Source: NAT127 sp034717695 | Lineage (GTDB): Bacteria; Pseudomonadota; Gammaproteobacteria; Pseudomonadales; Porticoccaceae | NCBI GenBank assembly: GCA_034717695.1 | Contig: JAYELS010000062.1 | Location: 1-64,000, forward strand | Length of the DNA stretch: 64,000 nt | Reading direction: 5' to 3' | Part shown: positions 15,319 through 24,464 of the stretch, piece after piece | How the letters are laid out: the number at the start of each line of letters is the position of its first letter | Numbering within the stretch: position 1 is the first letter of the stretch | Notes under the pieces: model-generated | Database searches by the model: none | Told to the model about the DNA's origin: nothing | The model's input: the letters and a program-made list of their open reading frames with translations, nothing else | Made by a program: the position numbers and the translations under genes

Positions 15319-17517
15319 ATGACCAGCCAATTCGCCAACACCGCCGCCATTTCGGACCATGTCGACATCGCGGGTCTGCGTGTCCACCGTGCACTGTTGA
15401 GCCTCGTGAACGACGAGGTGCTGCCGGGCACCGGTGTGGACGAAGCGCTGTTCTGGCGGGGATTTGCCGCACTGGTGGCGGAATTCTCCCCGGCCAATCG
15501 CCAGTTGCTGGCGCGCCGGGAGGTGCTTCAGGCGCAGCTCGATGCCTGGCACCGCGCCCGCCGCGAGCGACCGTTCGATGCCGGCGATTACCGGGAATTT
15601 CTCCTGCGCATCGGCTATCTGGCGGACGACGAGGCCCCCTGCGCCATTGCCACCACCGGAGTCGACGACGAGATCGCCCGCATGGCCGGCCCCCAGCTGG
15701 TGGTTCCGGTAAGCAATGCGCGCTTTGCCCTCAATGCCGCCAACGCCCGCTGGGGCAGCCTCTACGATGCGCTGTACGGCACCGACGCCATCCCCCGCGA
15801 GGGGGGCGCGGCGCAGGCGGCGGGGTTCGACCTCGCCCGCGGTCGCCAGGTAATCGCCCGGGGGCGGGATTTTCTCGATGCCCATTTTCCCCTCGCCGAT
15901 GGCAGCCATCACCGTGCGTCCGGATTTTGCCTCATCAACGGCCAGTTGCGGGTCATCATCGAGGGCGGCCATGCGGTGGCGTTGCGGGATCCCGGGCAGT
16001 TCCGGGGTTTCCAGGGCAGTGCCGACAGGCCGACCGTGATTTTGCTGCGCAATCACGGCCTGCATGTGGAGATTCACCTCAATCCCCAGGGGGCCATCGG
16101 CGCCATCGATGCCGCCGGTATCCAGGATATCGTCCTCGAATCGGCGCTCACCACCATCATGGACTGCGAGGATTCCGTCGCCGCCGTGGATGCCGTCGAC
16201 AAGGTGGGGGTCTACCGCAATTGGCTGGGGCTGATGACCGGCAAACTCACCGAAACCGTGCGCAAGGGCGGCGGCAGCTTCGAGCGGGCGCTCAATCCCG
16301 ATCGCCACTACCAGACCCCGGAGGGGCAGACGTTGATTCTCCCCGGGCGCAGCCTGATGCTGGTGCGCAACGTGGGTCTTCTGATGACCAGCGACGCGGT
16401 TCTCGATCGCGAGGGCCGGGAGGTCCCGGAGGGCATTCTCGACGCGGCGATCACCAGCCTTGCCGCCCTCCACGATCTGCGCGGCGACGGGCCTTTGCGC
16501 AATTCCCGCGCGGGCAGCGTCTACATCGTCAAGCCCAAGCTCCACGGCCCCGAGGAAGTGGCCTTCACCTCGGCGTTGTTCGCGCGGGTTGAGAGCCTTC
16601 TGGGTCTGCCGGTCAACACCCTGAAACTCGGCATCATGGACGAGGAGCGGCGCACCAGTGTCAACCTGCTGGCCTGTATCCGCGCCGCCCGGGAGCGGGT
16701 GGTGTTCATCAACACCGGCTTTCTCGACCGCACCGGCGACGAGATTCACACCAGCATGGAGGCGGGCCCCTTTGCCCCTAAGAATTCACTGAAAAATCGC
16801 CCCTGGCTCGAAGCCTATGAGAAGGCCAACGTGGCGGCGGGGCTCGCCTGCGGGTTTCGCGGTCGCGCCCAGATCGGCAAGGGGATGTGGGCGATGCCCG
16901 ACAACATGGCGGACATGCTGACGGCCAAGATCGCCCATCCCCGGGCGGGGGCCAACACCGCCTGGGTACCGTCGCCCACCGCGGCGACGCTCCATGCGCT
17001 CCATTACCACCAGGTGGATGTGGCGAGTGTCCAGGGCCCCTTAGGGGCGGTGTTGACCCGGGATCTTGATGCCATGCTCGATATCCCGCTGTTGCGGGAG
17101 CCGCCGACGGCGGCGGAAATCCAGCGGGAACTGGACAACAACATCCAGGGCATTCTCGGTTATGTGGTGCGCTGGGTGGATCAGGGTATCGGATGCTCCA
17201 AGGTGCCGGATATCGACGATGTGGCGCTGATGGAGGATCGCGCCACCCTGCGGATCTCGAGCCAGCACGTTGCCAACTGGCTGCGCCACGGCATCTGCGG
17301 CCAACAGCAGGTGCTCGACACCCTGGCGCGGATGGCGGCGGTGGTCGATGGCCAGAACGCCGGCGATCCCGCATACCGGCCGATGGCGCCGAACCTGGCG
17401 GACAGCCTCGCCTTCGCCGCTGCCCGGGACCTGGTGCTCAAGGGGCGGGAGCAGCCCAACGGCTACACCGAGCCGTTGCTCCACGCCTATCGCCGCCTCG
17501 CCAAGGCCAGGGGGTAA
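15319..17517 (+). CDS. glcB: Malate synthase G
   Basis: 732 residues from ATG 15319 with AGGGGAG just upstream; an earlier ATG-like start at 15283 lacks a site. It condenses glyoxylate with acetyl-CoA to malate. The long G-type is recognised by length and by the TIM-barrel motifs LRNHGLHVEIHL, IMDCEDSVAAVDA, KPKLHGPEEVAF, LKLGIMDEERRTSVNL and FINTGFLDRTGDEIHTSMEAG (part). The C-terminal helical region has the catalytic-plug Asp. It pairs with aceA across the LysR gene; G-type synthase replaces the usual AceB partner. Confidence 0.97.
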   Translation: MTSQFANTAAISDHVDIAGLRVHRALLSLVNDEVLPGTGVDEALFWRGFAALVAEFSPANRQLLARREVLQAQLDAWHRARRERPFDAGDYREFLLRIGYLADDEAPCAIATTGVDDEIARMAGPQLVVPVSNARFALNAANARWGSLYDALYGTDAIPREGGAAQAAGFDLARGRQVIARGRDFLDAHFPLADGSHHRASGFCLINGQLRVIIEGGHAVALRDPGQFRGFQGSADRPTVILLRNHGLHVEIHLNPQGAIGAIDAAGIQDIVLESALTTIMDCEDSVAAVDAVDKVGVYRNWLGLMTGKLTETVRKGGGSFERALNPDRHYQTPEGQTLILPGRSLMLVRNVGLLMTSDAVLDREGREVPEGILDAAITSLAALHDLRGDGPLRNSRAGSVYIVKPKLHGPEEVAFTSALFARVESLLGLPVNTLKLGIMDEERRTSVNLLACIRAARERVVFINTGFLDRTGDEIHTSMEAGPFAPKNSLKNRPWLEAYEKANVAAGLACGFRGRAQIGKGMWAMPDNMADMLTAKIAHPRAGANTAWVPSPTAATLHALHYHQVDVASVQGPLGAVLTRDLDAMLDIPLLREPPTAAEIQRELDNNIQGILGYVVRWVDQGIGCSKVPDIDDVALMEDRATLRISSQHVANWLRHGICGQQQVLDTLARMAAVVDGQNAGDPAYRPMAPNLADSLAFAAARDLVLKGREQPNGYTEPLLHAYRRLAKARG

Positions 17518-17520
17518 GAC

Positions 17521-18492
17521 TCAGATGTGCAGGCGCCGGATCGCCGGATCCGGCGCGCTGCTGTCCCACAGGGAATCGAAATCCTGGCCGAGCCGCCGCG
17601 CCTCGAGGGGCGCGTAGCGGTAGTAATAACCCTGATAGCCCCCCGCCAGCTGGTTGTAGAGCACGCTTTCCTCGTCTCCCACCAGAAACTCCGTGTGCAG
17701 GGTTTCCCGCTCCGGGTTCAGCTTGCGCAACTGGATGCGGCTGGTGAGGCGCAAAAACAGCTCCACCAGGCGGTGGTGGCGGCTGACCAGATCCGCCGTG
17801 TCCCGCACCAGAATCATCACCTCGGCGTTGGGGTGGCGGGTGGCGAGGCGGAGCACCCCTTCGCAGAAGCCTTCCTGATCGTACAGGGCCCGGTCCAGCT
17901 GATCGCTGAACAGGCGGATGGCGCGATCGGAGCCCCGGGCGATGGCCTCGGCGTGGCGCGCGAAATCGTCGGCGGACTCCACCGCGATACGGCGGCGCAG
18001 TTCGTCGTCCACCGATGCGGGCTGGGGTTCGACGCGGCGGTGACTGAACCGGGGCAGGTCGAGGGCCATGGGGCGATGGGGGATGCCGGCGTCCATGAAC
18101 TCGGGGCCGGTGGTTTCAAAACCGACACCCCGATAAAAGCGCAGGGCGTGGGTCTGGGCGTCGAGCACCAGGGTTTGCAGCCCGGTGCGCAGGGCGTGGT
18201 TGATGATGGCCCGCAGCAGCGCGGAACCGACGCCCTTGTCGCGATACTCCTCGAGCACCGCCATGCGACCGATCCTGTTGCCCACCAGCCGGGCGGTGCC
18301 CATGGGGACGTCCCCCTGGCCCCAGGCTATCCAGTGCAGAGCCTCCCCATCCTTGCCGTCAAGCTCCTCGCTTTCCGGCACGCCCTGCTCCTCCACGAAT
18401 ACCCTGTGCCGCAGGCGGGTGAGGAGGTCGCCGCTGCTCTGCCAATCGGTTTGCTCGACGGTGATGGGGAAAAAATCGATGGTGTCGGTCAT
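17521..18492 (-). CDS. GNAT N-acetyltransferase with C-terminal extension
   Basis: 323 residues. The N-terminal ~150 residues are a GNAT domain: VFVEEQGVPESEELDG, then the acetyl-CoA loop RMAVLEEYRDKGVGSALLRA (R/Q-x-x-G-x-G/A type) and LDAQTHALRFYRGVGFE, the pattern of ElaA/YjbC-type acetyltransferases. The remaining ~170 residues are a separate domain rich in charged helices (FARHAEAIARGSDRAIRLFS) that I cannot name with confidence. Such fusions are common in Pseudomonas relatives. The substrate is unknown. It is convergent with glcB and divergent from ggt. Confidence 0.8.
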   Translation of the reverse strand: MTDTIDFFPITVEQTDWQSSGDLLTRLRHRVFVEEQGVPESEELDGKDGEALHWIAWGQGDVPMGTARLVGNRIGRMAVLEEYRDKGVGSALLRAIINHALRTGLQTLVLDAQTHALRFYRGVGFETTGPEFMDAGIPHRPMALDLPRFSHRRVEPQPASVDDELRRRIAVESADDFARHAEAIARGSDRAIRLFSDQLDRALYDQEGFCEGVLRLATRHPNAEVMILVRDTADLVSRHHRLVELFLRLTSRIQLRKLNPERETLHTEFLVGDEESVLYNQLAGGYQGYYYRYAPLEARRLGQDFDSLWDSSAPDPAIRRLHI

Positions 18493-18608
18493 GGCTGCTG
18501 GTCTTCCCGGGCGGTGACGGGGCTGGCGGCGGGTGCCGCGCTACGCATTATGGTCCAGCCGTTATACCATGGGGCCCCTGTTTGAAACAGTTTGACGGGA
18601 GTGTTGAG

Positions 18609-20372
18609 TTGACGAGGCAAGCGTGGTGGAGCGAGCGTTCCCTTTCCCGGGTTCGGCGCATTGTGGGGATGCTGGCGGTAAGCCTGCTGGCGGCGGCACC
18701 GGCGCTGGCGGAGGAAGTGCCCTTCATCCAGTACCAGGACCGTTTCCACCCCACCTGGGGGGAGGGCGGCATGGTGGTGTCCCAGGAGGCCATCGCCAGC
18801 CGGGTGGGGGCCGATATCCTCGCCCAGGGCGGCAATGCGGTGGATGCCGCCGTGGCCACCGGTTTCGCCCTGGCGGTGACGCTGCCCCAGGCGGGCAATA
18901 TCGGCGGCGGCGGTTTCATGCTCGTCCACCTGGCGGATGGGGACAGAACCATCGCCATCGATTACCGGGAAATGGCTCCCGCCGCCGCCCACCGCGATCT
19001 GTTCCTCGATGACAGGGGCGATGCCGATCCGGAGAAATCCCGCTACAGCGCATTGGCATCCGGCGTACCGGGCACCGTCGCCGGGCTCGTCCACGCCCAA
19101 CAACAGTACGGAACCCTGCCCCTTGCCCGGGTTCTTGCCCCCGCCATCGAGCTGGCGGAGAAGGGCTTTGTGAGGGATTACCCCCTTGTCTATTCCCTGC
19201 AACAGGCCCGCCAGCGGCTCGCCAGCCATCCCGCCGCCCGGGGCTATTTCCTCGATGCCGACGGCGCGGCGCCGGCGGCGGGCACCCGCTGGGTGCAAAG
19301 GGATCTCGCCCGCACCCTCAAGCGCATCGCCCGCCGGGGCGCCGATGGTTTCTACCGGGGGCGCACGGCGGATCTTATCGTCGCGGAGATGGCGAGAACC
19401 GGCGGGCTGATCAGCCACGCCGACCTCGCCAACTACCGGGTGGTGGAGCGGGAACCGGTAAAGGGGAGCTACCGTGGCTTCGAGATTGTGTCGATGCCGC
19501 CGCCCTCGTCGGGGGGCATCCACCTGGTGCAGATGCTCAATATCCTCGAAGGCTGGGACCTCGCCGGGGAGGGCCACAACAGCGCCGCCTACCTGCACCG
19601 CCTGATCGAGGCCATGCGCCGCGCCTACGCCGACCGCAGCAAATACCTGGGCGACCCGGATTTCGCCACGGTGCCGATGGCGGCCCTGGTGGACAAGGAC
19701 TACGCCGCGCGGCTGCGCAAGGGCATCGATCTGGCCCGGGCGACGCCGTCCTCCGCGGTGGGCCCGGCCCTCCGGCTGGCGCCGGAAAGCCCGCAAACCA
19801 CCCACTACTCCGTTTGGGATCAGGCGGGCAACGTGGTCAGCAATACCTACACCCTCAACTTTTCCTACGGCAACGGCATTGCCGTGAGCGGCGCCGGATT
19901 TCTGCTCAACAACGAGATGGACGACTTTTCCGCCAAGCCCGGGGTGCCCAATGCCTTCGGCCTGCTGGGGGATGAGGCCAACGCCATCGAGCCCGGCAAG
20001 CGCCCGTTGTCGTCCATGACCCCGACCCTGGTGTTCAAGGACGGCGAGCCGGTGATGGCCACCGGCGGCCCCGGCGGCAGCCGCATCATCACCTCGGTGC
20101 TCCAGGTGATCCTCAATCATGTGGAGTTCGGCATGAACGTCGCCGAGGCCACCGCCGCTCCCCGCATCCACCACCAGTGGTACCCGGACTCGGTGGACGC
20201 GGAGAAGGGCATCAGCCCCGATACCCTGGTGCTGCTTCGGGCCATGGGGCACGACATCAAGCTCGCCCCCTGGGCCATCGGTCGCACCCAGTCCATCACC
20301 CGGGAGGGTGGGCGGTTTCAGGGAATGACGGATTATCGCTGGCCGGGGGGCAGCGCCGAGGCGGCCCGCTGA
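18609..20372 (+). CDS. ggt: Gamma-glutamyltransferase (glutathione hydrolase)
   Basis: 587 residues from TTG 18609, preceded by GGGAG at seven bases; a TTG at 18582 is possible but less well placed. The signal peptide (RRIVGMLAVSLLAAAPALAEE) directs it to the periplasm, where it cleaves gamma-glutamyl bonds of glutathione. It is an Ntn-hydrolase that self-cleaves before the catalytic Thr in PQTTHYSVWD (near residue 397), giving large and small subunits. Conserved NIGGGGFML, RRAYADRSKYLGDP and PLSSMTPT plus a TGGPGGSRIITSV oxyanion segment are intact. It is convergent with the PBP gene. Confidence 0.95.
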   Translation: MTRQAWWSERSLSRVRRIVGMLAVSLLAAAPALAEEVPFIQYQDRFHPTWGEGGMVVSQEAIASRVGADILAQGGNAVDAAVATGFALAVTLPQAGNIGGGGFMLVHLADGDRTIAIDYREMAPAAAHRDLFLDDRGDADPEKSRYSALASGVPGTVAGLVHAQQQYGTLPLARVLAPAIELAEKGFVRDYPLVYSLQQARQRLASHPAARGYFLDADGAAPAAGTRWVQRDLARTLKRIARRGADGFYRGRTADLIVAEMARTGGLISHADLANYRVVEREPVKGSYRGFEIVSMPPPSSGGIHLVQMLNILEGWDLAGEGHNSAAYLHRLIEAMRRAYADRSKYLGDPDFATVPMAALVDKDYAARLRKGIDLARATPSSAVGPALRLAPESPQTTHYSVWDQAGNVVSNTYTLNFSYGNGIAVSGAGFLLNNEMDDFSAKPGVPNAFGLLGDEANAIEPGKRPLSSMTPTLVFKDGEPVMATGGPGGSRIITSVLQVILNHVEFGMNVAEATAAPRIHHQWYPDSVDAEKGISPDTLVLLRAMGHDIKLAPWAIGRTQSITREGGRFQGMTDYRWPGGSAEAAR

Positions 20373-20389
20373 GATTGAGCGACCCCCGA

Positions 20390-23389
20390 TCAGGGTGACG
20401 GCTCCACGGCCAGGGTCGGCGGCATTGCCGAGGCGACCCCGGGCGCTTCCACCGGCAGCGCCTGAAAGGCGGGCGCCAGGGTTTTCAGCAGTTGCGCCGC
20501 CAGGCCACTGGTGAAATCGAAATCCCGGGCCCTCGGGCCGCCCACATGGGCGACGATGGCGCCAAAGTAGCGCTCGCCAATGAAGAAGGTGAAGATCGCG
20601 TTGCGGTTCACCACCTCCGTCTCCAGCAGGCGACCACCGCTGGCAAAGCGCTTGCTGCGGTGGTCCCCCGTGCCGGTCTTGCCCCCCACCAATAGCGGCT
20701 GGCCCTCGTGGTCGCGAAACACGCCATTCAGCCGTCGCGCAGTGCCCGACTCGACGATGCCCGCCAGGGCCCGCCGCACCGTGGCGGCGATGGTGGGGGA
20801 CAGCACCTGTTCGCTGTGGCTCGGTGCGAAGCGCAGCGCCGTCTCGTAGGGGGTGCCGGCGGCGAATTCCAGGCTGTCGATCTGGGCCATGGGCAGTTTC
20901 AGGCCGTCGTTGACGATGATGCCCATCAGTTCCGCGAGGGCGGTGGGGCGGTCGGCGGAAACCCCGAGGGCGGTGGCGTAGGAGGGCACCAGGCTGGGAA
21001 AGGGGTAGCCGAGGCGCTGCCACTGGCGGTGGATGGCGAGGAAGGCGTCCTGCTCCAGGAGGATGCGCAGGCGATTCTGCTGGGCGTTCCAGCGCCGGGT
21101 CTTGAACAGCCAGCTGTAGGCGGTCTGGCGCTCGTCTTCGCTCGCCGCCAGGGTCTCGGCGAGGGAGGCGTCGGGGTGGTCCCGCAGGTAGGCCAGCAGC
21201 CACAGTTCCAGGGGATGGATGCCGGCCAGGTAGGCCTGGTCGTTGCTGTTGAAGCGGGCGGGGTCGTACTGGGCGTGGAGATCGGCGATTTCCGCCTCGG
21301 GGGGCATCGCCTCGGCGCCGAGGCGCCGCGCCAGGAAGTGGCGCAGATCCTCGACGCTGCCCGCCGGATGTACCGCCCGGAACGCCATGGCGAGGCGGTA
21401 CGGCACGGGCTTGGTGCGCTGCGCCAGGATGGCGAGCCGGGCGTCGGCATCCTGGCCCCGGTAGAGGCGATGGAAGTCCCGCTGGTAGCTCTTGCCCTCC
21501 ATGTCGGCAAAACGCCGCAGGTAGCTTTCCCGCAGGGGATGGTCTGGATTGTCGAGAAGTTCCCGGGCCTCGGGGATCGCGGCGATGTAGTGGCGCACGA
21601 TGTCCCGCATCAGGCGAATGAACACCAGGTTCACCGAGCGGTTGAACGCCTCCGCCACGGTCATCGCCCGGTGATTGTCCTTGCGGTCGAAATTGTTGAA
21701 GTAGTGCACGCCCCCGGCGGTGAAGAAACGCTCGCCGGTGTGGGCGGAGTAGCGCCGCAGCATGGCGGCGTCGAGGGCCTCCGCCAGGGTCCCATCCGGG
21801 TGTTGCGCCAGCCAGCCCAACAGCCACTGGCGGATGGGGTCGGCACTGGTGTCGGCGGGCAGTTCCCCGGGGGCGAGATGGCGGTGGCGCAGGTAGAGCC
21901 CTTCGACGATCTCCAGGTAGGTGACCAGGGTACGGAGTTTCGCGGTGGAGCCGAGGTCGAGCTTCGAGCTGTCGTTCATGTCGAAGGGGCGATCGAGGTT
22001 GTCGGTCTGGACCCGCAGCAGATTCCCCCGGGGGGTGGCCTCGTAGAGCAGCACGCTGAAGTCGACGGCGCCGAGCTGGTCCTCCCGCAACAGTCGCTCG
22101 CCGACGAGGCCATTGGCCCGGGCGAATTCCGGGTCTTTCAGCCGTTGCAGGACCTCCGTGACCTCTTCCTGGATGCCACTGACAACGGTGGTCTTCACCG
22201 TCAGGTCGAGGCGGTCGAGGGTGTAGAGGTTGGCGACGCCGAGGGTGGCCAGCAGTTCTGTGCGCACGCTGTTGACCGCCTTTTGCTCGATGAACGCCGG
22301 CACCGGTGGCGCCGGCATGCGGTCGCGGAATTGCAGCGGCAGTGCCAGGGCGGCATCCCTGAGGGCATCGTCTATGACCCCGGCGCGGGCCAGGAGGCGC
22401 AGGTGGCTGTCGGTCAGGCGGGCGAGTTCCTCCCGTCCCGTCAAGAGCAGGTGGGAAGGGCGCCGCTGGGCCAGCAGCAGGGCGAGGGCAGGCTTGTAGA
22501 CCCGGGCCCGCTCCCCGACGGACAGCTCGCCCGCCGTTGCCGAAAGTGCCCGGTTGGCCTCGGGGAAGTCGATGCCGAACCACACCCAAAGGCCATCCCC
22601 CACCCCCTGTATCTCGCCGTAGCCGGCGCGCCCCGCCAGGGGCGTGCCGTTGAGGTAATCCCGGACGATCAGCCGGATGGCGTCGCGGGTGTCGGGGCCG
22701 GTGCGATAGGCGCGGACGCTGGCGGACACCATCTGACGGAGTTTTTCCCGGGCATCCGCCGTCTGGCCGCCGGGGGAGTGGCGGAATTTCTCCAGCTGGG
22801 TGGCGAGGGTGCTGCCCCCGGGCGCCGGGCCCTCGGGCAGTATCAGGTGGCTTCCCCGGCGCAGGATCGCTTCCGCCAGGCGGTCCCACTCCACGGCGGG
22901 ATTGTGGTGGTTGTGGCGCTCCCCCAGCAGTTCGCGGTTTTCGATGTAGAGCAGGGTATCCACCAGGAGGGGCGGGATGGTGTCGAAGTTGGGGTAGACC
23001 CGCTCGGGGTAACGGGCGCGGAACAGGGGGATGTCCTCGTCGTCGAGGAGGGTGAGCCCCGTCTGGAGCTTCTCGCCATAGGGCGGGTTGCCGCCGTGGC
23101 GGCTGTAGGTCAGAAGCTCATCGGAAAACCGCGCCTGGCGACTTACCACGAAGCCCCGCTGGGCGAGGGCGGCGCTGAAGCGGGGCAGATCGGCGTAGCC
23201 GTTGCGCAGATCCTGGGGGCCGCTGGTGGGGAAGAGGATGGCATCGGAGGGGCCGGGGGCGAGCTCGAAGGTCAGTTCACTGGCGAGGCGGGGAAAGAGT
23301 CGCGCCTGCAGCCACGAGGTTTGCACTTCGGCGGCGAGCACCGCCGTCAGGAGTCCCCCTGGCAGCAGCCACAGCAACCATGTCCTCAT
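20390..23389 (-). CDS. Large bifunctional transglycosylase/penicillin-binding protein
   Basis: 999 residues with one N-terminal membrane segment (WLLWLLPGGLLTAVLAA). The GT51 glycosyltransferase region carries YIENRELL (catalytic Glu about 150) and GGSTLATQLEKFRHSPGG near 190-208. The transpeptidase has SxxK as GSTAKL (Ser481), SxN as RSVNLVF (Ser585) and KTG as GGKTGTGD (Lys904). About 320 residues separate SxN from KTG, roughly twice the usual spacing in class A PBPs, because of a charged helical insert. It does not match PBP1a or PBP1b closely. It should polymerise and crosslink peptidoglycan at the inner membrane. It is monocistronic. Confidence 0.87.
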   Translation of the reverse strand: MRTWLLWLLPGGLLTAVLAAEVQTSWLQARLFPRLASELTFELAPGPSDAILFPTSGPQDLRNGYADLPRFSAALAQRGFVVSRQARFSDELLTYSRHGGNPPYGEKLQTGLTLLDDEDIPLFRARYPERVYPNFDTIPPLLVDTLLYIENRELLGERHNHHNPAVEWDRLAEAILRRGSHLILPEGPAPGGSTLATQLEKFRHSPGGQTADAREKLRQMVSASVRAYRTGPDTRDAIRLIVRDYLNGTPLAGRAGYGEIQGVGDGLWVWFGIDFPEANRALSATAGELSVGERARVYKPALALLLAQRRPSHLLLTGREELARLTDSHLRLLARAGVIDDALRDAALALPLQFRDRMPAPPVPAFIEQKAVNSVRTELLATLGVANLYTLDRLDLTVKTTVVSGIQEEVTEVLQRLKDPEFARANGLVGERLLREDQLGAVDFSVLLYEATPRGNLLRVQTDNLDRPFDMNDSSKLDLGSTAKLRTLVTYLEIVEGLYLRHRHLAPGELPADTSADPIRQWLLGWLAQHPDGTLAEALDAAMLRRYSAHTGERFFTAGGVHYFNNFDRKDNHRAMTVAEAFNRSVNLVFIRLMRDIVRHYIAAIPEARELLDNPDHPLRESYLRRFADMEGKSYQRDFHRLYRGQDADARLAILAQRTKPVPYRLAMAFRAVHPAGSVEDLRHFLARRLGAEAMPPEAEIADLHAQYDPARFNSNDQAYLAGIHPLELWLLAYLRDHPDASLAETLAASEDERQTAYSWLFKTRRWNAQQNRLRILLEQDAFLAIHRQWQRLGYPFPSLVPSYATALGVSADRPTALAELMGIIVNDGLKLPMAQIDSLEFAAGTPYETALRFAPSHSEQVLSPTIAATVRRALAGIVESGTARRLNGVFRDHEGQPLLVGGKTGTGDHRSKRFASGGRLLETEVVNRNAIFTFFIGERYFGAIVAHVGGPRARDFDFTSGLAAQLLKTLAPAFQALPVEAPGVASAMPPTLAVEPSP

Positions 23390-23510
23390 ACCATTCCCTA
23401 TACGTCACCGCGATGGTGGGGGAGGCAGTGGCGGTCATCGTGACACGCCGGGGCACACCACTCCCCCGGGGAAAGTATAGGCAAGATTTCCGACGGCGCT
23501 GGCGGCGCTG

Positions 23511-24464
23511 TCAGTCGTCGAGGCATTCCCCATCGCGGAAGCGGCGGGGCGGGCGCGGGGGCGTTGCCGGGAGGCTGGCGACGCGGGCGCAGGCGGGATC
23601 GTCCAGATCGAGATCGGGGTATTTGGGGCGGGTCATGAAGCGGGCGAACCAGTCTGCCAGCAGTTCCCTGTCATCGAGGGCGTCGAGCAGCAGGTGCCGC
23701 GCCTGGTCGATGAAGGGCGGGGCGATGACCTCGCTGGCCATGGCCGGGGTGAGGGGCGGGTCCCGGTAGAAATGACGGGGGCCCTGGCTGAGGACCTCGG
23801 TGGCGAGGTCGTCGAGCATCTCCCCGGCGGTGGGGGCCCGAAAGCCGAGGGAAAACGTCATGCATTCCCCGTCGGCGACGCCGAAGTGGGCGATGCGCGG
23901 GGGCAGGTAGAGGATGTCCCCCGGTTCCAGTACCCAGCTTTCAGTCGGGGCGAAATCGGCGAGAATCTTGAGGGGGGTGCCGGCGAGGCGCGGACTGGTT
24001 TCGTCGCAGGCCTCGCCGATGGACCAGGCGCGGCGCCCTTGCCCCTGGATGAGGAACACGTCGTAGTAGTCGAAGTGGGGGCCGACACCGCCGCCGTCGG
24101 TGGCATAGCTCACCATGATGTCGTCGATCCGCCAGCGGGGCAGGAACGGGAAGTGCTCCAGCACCGCCCGCACCTCCGGCACCCACAGATCCACCCCTTG
24201 CACCAGCAATGTCCAGGGGGTGGGGGGAAGGCGGGCGAAATCCGCTTCGCTGAAGGGGCCCTGGTGCAATTCCCAGGGGCCGCTGTCGCCGTCGCGGATC
24301 ACGATGCGGGATTCCACCTCGTCCTCGAGGGCCAGGCCCGCCAGTTCATCGCCGTCGAGGGGAGAGCGAAATCCCGGCAGCGCGCCGCGCATCAACAACG
24401 GCCGTTGCTGCCAGTAATCCCGCAGGAAGATCGCCGCGTCGATACCCACCGGAAAGTTGATCAC
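23511..24464 (-). CDS. roxA: Ribosomal protein L16 arginine hydroxylase (JmjC/cupin)
   Basis: 317 residues from GTG 24464, which overlaps the purB stop in GTGA, indicating translational coupling. It is a 2-oxoglutarate/Fe(II) oxygenase of the YcfD/RoxA family: WQQRPLLMRGALPGF, the iron ligands HxD in GGVGPHFDYYDVFLIQG and a distal His in LYLPPRIAHFGV, with a C-terminal winged-helix region. RoxA hydroxylates an arginine of ribosomal protein L16. The length is somewhat shorter than E. coli YcfD. It is last in the rluE-nudJ-mnmA-hflD-purB-roxA unit. Confidence 0.9.
   Translation of the reverse strand: MINFPVGIDAAIFLRDYWQQRPLLMRGALPGFRSPLDGDELAGLALEDEVESRIVIRDGDSGPWELHQGPFSEADFARLPPTPWTLLVQGVDLWVPEVRAVLEHFPFLPRWRIDDIMVSYATDGGGVGPHFDYYDVFLIQGQGRRAWSIGEACDETSPRLAGTPLKILADFAPTESWVLEPGDILYLPPRIAHFGVADGECMTFSLGFRAPTAGEMLDDLATEVLSQGPRHFYRDPPLTPAMASEVIAPPFIDQARHLLLDALDDRELLADWFARFMTRPKYPDLDLDDPACARVASLPATPPRPPRRFRDGECLDD

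Noticed and set aside
18489..22889. A 1,466-codon open frame on the minus strand
   Set aside because: It is a shifted-frame shadow of ggt and the PBP gene. The real proteins have complete catalytic motifs and the shadow has low-complexity Gly/Pro/Arg-rich sequence typical of GC-rich antisense frames.
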